NCBI GenBank assembly: GCA_963775335.1
Contig: CAVZIJ010000002.1
Coordinates: forward strand, 1,302,001 to 1,366,000
DNA from: CAVQCX01 sp963775335
GTDB lineage: Bacteria > Pseudomonadota > Gammaproteobacteria > Chromatiales > Chromatiaceae
Direction: 5' to 3'
DNA: 64,000 nt
The position numbers and the translations under genes are program-made. How positions within the stretch are numbered: position 1 is the stretch's first letter; every line of letters starts with the position of its first letter. The notes beneath the pieces were generated by a model that did not search any database, was not told the DNA's origin, and saw only the letters and a program-made list of their open reading frames with translations. Of the stretch, positions 59,534-64,000 are shown one piece after another.

Positions 59534-59637
59534 GGGGGACCAGTCGGGCAGAGGACCTGGAGGCCGGGGTGGCGCCATGACAGTCTCGAGGCCCCGCGGG
59601 TATCATAGCGCGCTGCGCATCCCCATTGGAGACCTCC

Positions 59638-60294
59638 ATGACGCAGGACGAGATGAAGAAGCTCGCGGCCGCGGCCGCGCTGGACTATGTCGACGGCGGC
59701 ATCATTGGCATCGGCACGGGCTCGACCGTCAACCATTTCATCGACCTGCTGGCCGGGATCAAGCACAAGATCGATGGCGCGGCATCGAGCTCGGAGGCAT
59801 CGACCCAGCGGCTGCGAGCCCACGGAATCCAGGTGCTCGACCTCAACGCTGCGGGCGATCTGGAGCTTTATGTGGACGGGGCCGATGAGTCGAACCATCA
59901 ATTGCAGCTGATCAAGGGTGGCGGCGGCGCGCTCACGCGGGAGAAGATCGTGGCGGCGGCCAGCCGAAAGTTCGTCTGCATCGCCGACGAGAGCAAGCTG
60001 GTGGACGTGCTCGGCAAGTTTCCGCTGCCCGTCGAGGTGATCCCCATGGCCCGCAGCTATGTCGCGCGGGAGTTGGTCAAGCGCGGCGGCACTCCGACCT
60101 GGCGGGAAGGCTTCGTCACCGACAACGGTAACCTGATCCTGGATGTGCACCACCTGGATATCCTGGAGCCGATGAAGCTGGAGCAGGAGATCAACAGCAT
60201 CGCCGGCGTGGTGACCTGCGGTCTGTTCGCGCTGCGCCCCGCAGACGTGCTGATCCTGGGCACCCCCCAAGGGCCGCGCACCATCAAACCCTAG
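59638..60294 (+). CDS. rpiA: Ribose-5-phosphate isomerase A
   Basis: 218 residues from the ATG at 59638, preceded by TTGGAG; the ATG at 59626 would place the ribosome site inside the gene. Signature blocks: 'IGIGTGSTVNHFID', 'LYVDGADESNHQLQLIKGGG' with the active Asp/Lys residues, 'FVCIADESKLV' and 'NLILDVHHL'. It interconverts ribose-5-phosphate and ribulose-5-phosphate. Converges on the porin gene, with a hairpin between. Confidence 0.96.
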   Translation: MTQDEMKKLAAAAALDYVDGGIIGIGTGSTVNHFIDLLAGIKHKIDGAASSSEASTQRLRAHGIQVLDLNAAGDLELYVDGADESNHQLQLIKGGGGALTREKIVAAASRKFVCIADESKLVDVLGKFPLPVEVIPMARSYVARELVKRGGTPTWREGFVTDNGNLILDVHHLDILEPMKLEQEINSIAGVVTCGLFALRPADVLILGTPQGPRTIKP

Positions 60295-60340
60295 CGCGCA
60301 TCGTCGACCCAGGTCCGCGACAGCTCACCGCAGGGGGCAC

Positions 60341-60366
60341 AAAAAAGCGGGGCCCGAAGGCCCCGC
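60341..60366 (-). terminator. Strong Rho-independent terminator of the porin gene
   Basis: Stem GCGGGGCC (60347-60354), CGAA tetraloop, GGCCCCGC (60359-60366), followed on the minus strand by TTTTTT. It lies 30 bp after the porin stop codon and 47 bp after the rpiA stop, so it separates the two convergent units. Confidence 0.93.
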
Positions 60367-60396
60367 TCTGCTTTGCCTGAGTCCGCTCGTGCCCGA

Positions 60397-61804
60397 TCAG
60401 AACAGGTGCTGCATGCCGACCGAGAAGGTCTCGTTGTCCAGAAGGGTCGGCTGGCCGAAGCCACCCATCAGGCCGATCGGAGCGATCAGAGCGCCGCCGA
60501 CGCCGGTTCCGCCCACAAGCGGGAACCCGTTCCAGCGCCCGAGGCCAGTGTGGGAGTCGACGTTCCAGTTCAGGTGGGTGTACAGGGCATAGATCTTGGT
60601 ACGCTTGCTGAAGTTGTGGTCGACACCAACGCCCCAGGCATCGCCGGTGTAGTCGCCGCCGAAGTCGTAGCTCGGGGTGCTGCCGTCGAGCCGGTGGTAC
60701 ACCGCCTTCAGGACATTGTTGCCGAAGGCGTAGGTGCCGGTCACCCGCCACTGCTTGATGTCGTAGTCCTTGATGTAGTCCACCCCAGTGCGGTCTTCGT
60801 AGCGCACGCCCAGATAGAAGGGCCCACCGCTGTACGCGAGGCCGGCGCCCCACAGCGCGTCGTCAGTGCGGTAGTGGCTGTCGAGGTAGGGCGCGGTGTT
60901 AAACGTGGCCCAGGTCAGGGGGTTCCAGCCAAAACCCGTGTCGATGGCCTTGTTGAGGTTCAGGTCGTTGAGGATCTCGTAGCCCAGGGTGGCCTGGATC
61001 GGGCCCCAGACGCCGTTGCCGGCCAGCGACCAACCCGCACCATTCGAGAACACGCCGCTATCCGAGTTCAGCTCGGCCGGGACGACCGCACCCGCGACGG
61101 TGACGCCGGCAAAGGTCGGCGAGACGTAGGCGATGGCGTTGGAGGCGCGGCGATCGGCAAAGCCCTGGGTATCCTGACCGTTGAACTCTCCGATCAGCGT
61201 GCGGTTCGGGGCAGCACCCTTCATCAGCTGGTCGTCGTCCGCCATGGTCTCCGCGAACTTGTCATAGCTGTTGAACATGATCTTGTAGGGGGTGTCATGC
61301 TTGCCGGCCACCACGGTACCGAATTGGTCGCTGCTCAGGCCCAGGAACATGTTGCGGGTGCCGAGATCGGCAGGACCGCCGGCGGTGGATAACACGTTGT
61401 TGTGGTTGATGCCCAGCGAGCCGTCGCCCGCGACGTCGACCTGGAGCTCGATGCCCCAGATCGCGCTCAGGCCGTTGCCCAGGTCCTCGGTGCCCTTGAA
61501 GCCGATGCGCGAGTTGTTGCTGTTGAGCTCCCACGCGTTGTCGCTCATGTAGATGTTGCCGCGGCTGCCCGGGATGGACCGGCACGGGAAGCTGCCGCGG
61601 GTCAGGATGCCGAAGGCGCCGCAGTTCATGCTCGGGTTGGCAAAGAACTTACCGACCGGCCAGGTGTAGTAGTCGGAGGCCGTGTGGGTGTTGACGCTCG
61701 AGAACGTCCATGTTGATGTCGCCGTAGATGGTGACATCCGCCTGGGCGGCCAGAGGCGCAGCCATAGCGGCCGCGACGGCGAGGGAAAGAATCTTCTTGT
61801 TCAT
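60397..61804 (-). CDS. Gram-negative porin, interrupted by a 1-bp frameshift after the signal peptide
   Basis: The ATG at 61804 (GGGAG upstream) opens a signal peptide, 'MNKKILSLAVAAAMAAPLAA', followed by the strand 'QADVTIYGDINMDV'. The frame then shifts; the barrel continues with 'SSVNTHTASDYYTWPVGKFF' in the next frame and runs to 60397. The extra base is at 61703-61704 (GAACGTC, expected GACGTC). The corrected precursor is 468 residues. 'SRIGFKGTEDLGNGLSAIWG' and 'NVLSTAGGPADLGTRNMFLG' are typical of OmpC-type/Porin_4 trimers, and the C-terminal residue is Phe, as in outer-membrane barrels. Passive uptake of small solutes. Confidence 0.92.
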
Positions 61805-62160
61805 GTCGAACTCCCGCTATTGTGGTTGAAAAACCGAAAGCTCGGTTCAGCAGAGGTCACTATAACCACTCGGCCGGCGGATTGCAACCGTTTTCATGGA
61901 AAAAGAGACCACAGGTCATGTTGTATCTATTCTGCGACACAGCTCCTGGACGAACGACGTCGATACTCAGAAACACTCTATGAAAATCAAGCTGTTGATA
62001 CGCTGTGCTTACGAAGCCGGTTAAGAAGATGGACTGCGATGAGGCGGGGTACGGGCGGGGGCGTCACCGGCAGAAAGCCCGGTGGGGGCCGCGCAGGCGC
62101 AACTCTTTGGCGGGAGCCACATCGGGGCAGACCGAGCGCGTGCGGGCAACACCGGAGGGA
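61805..62160. other. Porin upstream region, no gene seen
   Basis: About 350 bp between the porin start and the tRNA terminator. The first 180 bp are AT-richer and should contain the porin promoter. The part 61980-62160 shows no coding pattern. An intact GACGTC lies at 61956. Confidence 0.5.
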
Positions 62161-62161
62161 C

Positions 62162-62188
62162 AAAAAACAAAAGGCCCGGAAAGGGCCT
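62162..62188 (-). terminator. Terminator of the tRNA-Gln transcript
   Basis: Stem AGGCCC (62172-62177) with GGGCCT (62183-62188) and a GGAAA loop, followed on the minus strand by TTTTGTTTTTT. It begins 10 bp after the tRNA 3' end. Confidence 0.88.
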
Positions 62189-62198
62189 CCCGTTGAAT

Positions 62199-62272
62199 TG
62201 GCTGGGGGACTAGGATTCGAACCTAGGTTAGCGGAGTCAGAGTCCGCTGTCCTGCCGCTAGACGATCCCCCA
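62199..62272 (-). tRNA. tRNA-Gln (anticodon CTG)
   Basis: 74 nt including encoded CCA. Acceptor stem TGGGGGA/TCCCCCA with U1-A72 as in tRNA-Gln, anticodon arm GCGGA-CTCTGAC-TCCGC giving anticodon CTG, T arm with GGTTCGAATCC. It reads CAG codons. Followed by its own terminator. Confidence 0.95.
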
Positions 62273-62325
62273 GTGAACCGGCCAGATCCGTTCGGAATTC
62301 CCCGCCGGCTGCGGCCTCGGCCCGA

Positions 62326-62715
62326 TCAGCGCTTGGAGTACTGCGGACGCTTGCGCGCCTTGTGCAGACCCACCTTCTTGCGCTCGACCGCCCGCGCATC
62401 ACGCGTCAAGAACCCGGCGCGGCGCAGCGGCGAGCGAAGGCTCTCATCGTAGCCAACCAGGGCACGGGCAACCCCATGACGAATGGCACCGGCCTGGCCC
62501 GTGGTGCCGCCACCGGCGACGCTCGCCTGCACGTCGACCTTGTCGAGCATCTGCACGACCTGCAGCGGCTGGCGCACGACCATGCGCGCGGTCTCGCGCC
62601 CGAAGTACCGGTCGAGCGGCTGACCGTTGACCGTGATCTTGCCGCTGCCCACAGTCAGAAAAACGCGGGCGGACGAGGTCTTGCGGCGCCCGGTGCTGTT
62701 GATAGTCTCGGCCAT
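62326..62715 (-). CDS. rpsI: 30S ribosomal protein S9
   Basis: 129 residues ending in the conserved basic tail '...KARKRPQYSKR' that reaches the ribosomal P site. 'TGRRKTSSARVFL' and 'AGAIRHGVARAL' are family signatures. It follows rplM by 22 bp, the standard L13-S9 operon. Confidence 0.98.
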   Translation of the reverse strand: MAETINSTGRRKTSSARVFLTVGSGKITVNGQPLDRYFGRETARMVVRQPLQVVQMLDKVDVQASVAGGGTTGQAGAIRHGVARALVGYDESLRSPLRRAGFLTRDARAVERKKVGLHKARKRPQYSKR

Positions 62716-62737
62716 GGGGTCGAATCTCCTGCTGATC

Positions 62738-63166
62738 TCAGATGTCCAGCGGCCGGGGCTGCTGGGCCTGATGACGATGCTCAGCGCCCGCATACACCTT
62801 GAGCTTGCGGAACATGGCGCGGCCGAGCGGGTTCTTGGGCAGCATGCCCTTGACGGCATGCTCGATGGCGCGCTCCGGAGCGGTCGCCAACAGCTTGTCG
62901 AGGCTGATGGACTTCAGGTTCCCGATGTAGCCCGTGTGCCGGTGATACATTTTGTCCTTCAGCTTGTTGCCGGTCACCCGAATCTTCTCGGCGTTCACCA
63001 CGACGATGTAGTCGCCGGTGTCCACATGGGGCGTGTAGAGGGTCTTATGCTTGCCCCGCAAGCGATGGGCGATCTCGCTGGCGAGCCTACCGAGGGTCTT
63101 GCCCGTGGCATCGACCAGGTACCAGTCGCGCCGAACTTCGGCGGGCTTTGCACTTACAGTGGTCAT
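62738..63166 (-). CDS. rplM: 50S ribosomal protein L13
   Basis: 142 residues starting 'MTTVSAKPAEVRRDWYLVDA'. Blocks 'GKTLGRLASEIAHRLRGKHK' and 'VKGMLPKNPLGRAMFRKLKV' identify L13. GAGAGAT lies just upstream of the ATG. A 14-nt palindrome, CCGGAGCGCTCCGG (63225-63238), lies about 60 bp upstream in the leader/promoter region and might be part of leader control, though I cannot match it to a described L13 leader. Confidence 0.98.
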   Translation of the reverse strand: MTTVSAKPAEVRRDWYLVDATGKTLGRLASEIAHRLRGKHKTLYTPHVDTGDYIVVVNAEKIRVTGNKLKDKMYHRHTGYIGNLKSISLDKLLATAPERAIEHAVKGMLPKNPLGRAMFRKLKVYAGAEHRHQAQQPRPLDI

Positions 63167-63368
63167 CAGGATCTCTCCGAGAGAGAATTTCGATACAGCA
63201 ACCGAAAAAAGAGCGGGAATGTTACCGGAGCGCTCCGGCACTGGCAAGCCCGATCATCGCGTCCACCACCTGCCGCCGGGGACAGGAGACGGCGGGCGGT
63301 ACATCGGGATCGTAGGAGCGAGCTCCAGCTCGCGAAAAGGCCCGCCGGGTGCCCGCGGGGTTACCGGC

Positions 63369-63398
63369 AAAAAAAAACGCAGCGAGGGGGTCGCTGCG
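63369..63398 (-). terminator. Strong Rho-independent terminator between the ferredoxin and rplM
   Basis: Perfect 8-bp stem CGCAGCGA (63378-63385) with TCGCTGCG (63391-63398), G5 loop, then nine T on the minus strand. It would end transcription coming from the ferredoxin gene to the right. Confidence 0.9.
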
Positions 63399-63428
63399 TA
63401 ATACAAACCACCAAAGGAGGATGGAGGA

Positions 63429-63571
63429 ATGCTGGACCACCGGGAGGCGATTCAGCATGTGAGTATCCTCTTATATTATCTAGCATCTGTCAAGCGGTTT
63501 CTTGCACACGGCGCCGTCGGGGTGGGCTTCTACCGGCTGCATCTCCCTCGTCGAGACTTATCTCGTTGATT
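63429..63571 (+). CDS. Possible 46-residue small protein
   Basis: AAAGGAGGATGGAGGA immediately precedes an ATG at 63429. The frame gives 46 residues: 'MLDHREAIQHVSILLYYLAS' and then a basic part. The ribosome site is unusually strong and the local DNA is AT-rich, but no family is recognised. The rest of 63572-63715 shows nothing coding. Confidence 0.3.
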
Positions 63572-63715
63572 CAACGTCGGTTTCTCGTCTGCGCCCAGGC
63601 TGCGCCAAGCGACGGACAGCCCCGAGTTGGATCCGGGAGGGCCGATCACCGGGCGGCTCCCGTTTCGTTTCTACCCTGACGCCCCTGCGCCCTCGGTTAG
63701 CGGCCGGGCTGCAAC

Positions 63716-64000
63716 CTACACCGTTTTACTCAGACCTCGTGGGTCCAGGGGGCGCGCCGGCTCCGGCAGACGCAGCCGCTCGACGATGCGTCCATTCACC
63801 AGATGCTCGCCGATGATCTCGTCCAGATCCTCGCGGTCGATATAGGTGTACCAGACCGCCTCCGGGTAGACGACCAGCACCGGCCCCAGCTCGCAGCGAC
63901 CGAGGCAGCCTGCAATGTTCACCCGCACCTGCCCCGCCCCGTGCATGCCCATCTCCTTGGCCCTGCGCTTGACATAGTCGCGCGCCTCCCGCGCCCCGTG
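63716..64000 (-). CDS. [2Fe-2S] ferredoxin, thioredoxin-like fold, N-terminus beyond the window
   Basis: The frame is open to the right edge, so at least 95 residues are visible and the first Cys ligands are lost. The visible part, 'VRVNIAGCLGRCELGPVLVV' with 'YPEAVWYTYIDREDLDEIIGE' and 'HLVNGRIVERL', is the C-terminal half of the thioredoxin-like [2Fe-2S] ferredoxin family, with two cluster Cys in 'GCLGRC'. An electron carrier of uncertain partner. It is transcribed towards rplM and stopped by the terminator at 63369-63398. Confidence 0.88.
   Translation of the reverse strand, partial: HGAREARDYVKRRAKEMGMHGAGQVRVNIAGCLGRCELGPVLVVYPEAVWYTYIDREDLDEIIGEHLVNGRIVERLRLPEPARPLDPRGLSKTV

Overview
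The window is high-GC, densely packed bacterial chromosome. The gene content points to a gammaproteobacterium, most likely in or near Chromatiales (inference from gene content only): a complete Rnf complex, a very long pyruvate:ferredoxin oxidoreductase, MnmH/SelD selenium genes, a double-length UvrA, a DUF349 protein, ArfB and a Gram-negative porin. There are no rRNA genes, CRISPR arrays or prophage.

Layout. 1-3.5 kb: a MoxR/DUF58/transglutaminase-like operon. 3.6-10.4 kb: a PhoD-type phosphatase, an orphan HicA, an HD-GYP protein, ArfB, a cold-shock protein, a 2OG oxygenase and small unknown proteins. 10.5-16 kb: a dual-size uvrA. 16.3-22.7 kb: a lipid or polyketide locus (DarA-like protein, DarB-like ketosynthase, FabF-type ketosynthase, ACP, sulfotransferase) with a di-haem cytochrome c peroxidase inside it. 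23.9-35.1 kb: a nine-gene operon, rnfB-nifJ-rnfCDGEA-small Cys-rich protein-ferredoxin:NADP reductase, which joins pyruvate oxidation, membrane Rnf and NADPH through low-potential ferredoxin. 35.3-45 kb: kup, a second 2OG oxygenase, mtfA, a flippase, a phosphoketolase remnant, glgC, mnmH and selD. 45-52.3 kb: a DUF349 protein, a DUF5619-like protein, a glycosyltransferase, a patatin and a cyclase. 52.5-57.1 kb: an accessory segment bounded by two 165-bp elements in inverted orientation, holding a VOC protein, small unknown proteins and a decayed AEC transporter. 57.4-64 kb: a histone-H1-like protein, ilvA, rpiA, a porin, tRNA-Gln, rpsI-rplM and a [2Fe-2S] ferredoxin.

The least expected signal is at sequence level. 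Six otherwise intact genes (moxR, uvrA, rnfD, a 2OG oxygenase, glgC, the porin) each carry one +1 frameshift. In every case it is one extra T (A on the other strand) inside what would otherwise be the palindrome GACGTC, giving GACGTTC. About 27 other GACGTC sites are intact. This suggests a motif-linked artefact or mutation hotspot, possibly from DNA modification, rather than six independent gene losses. By contrast, the AEC transporter and phosphoketolase copies are genuinely decayed.
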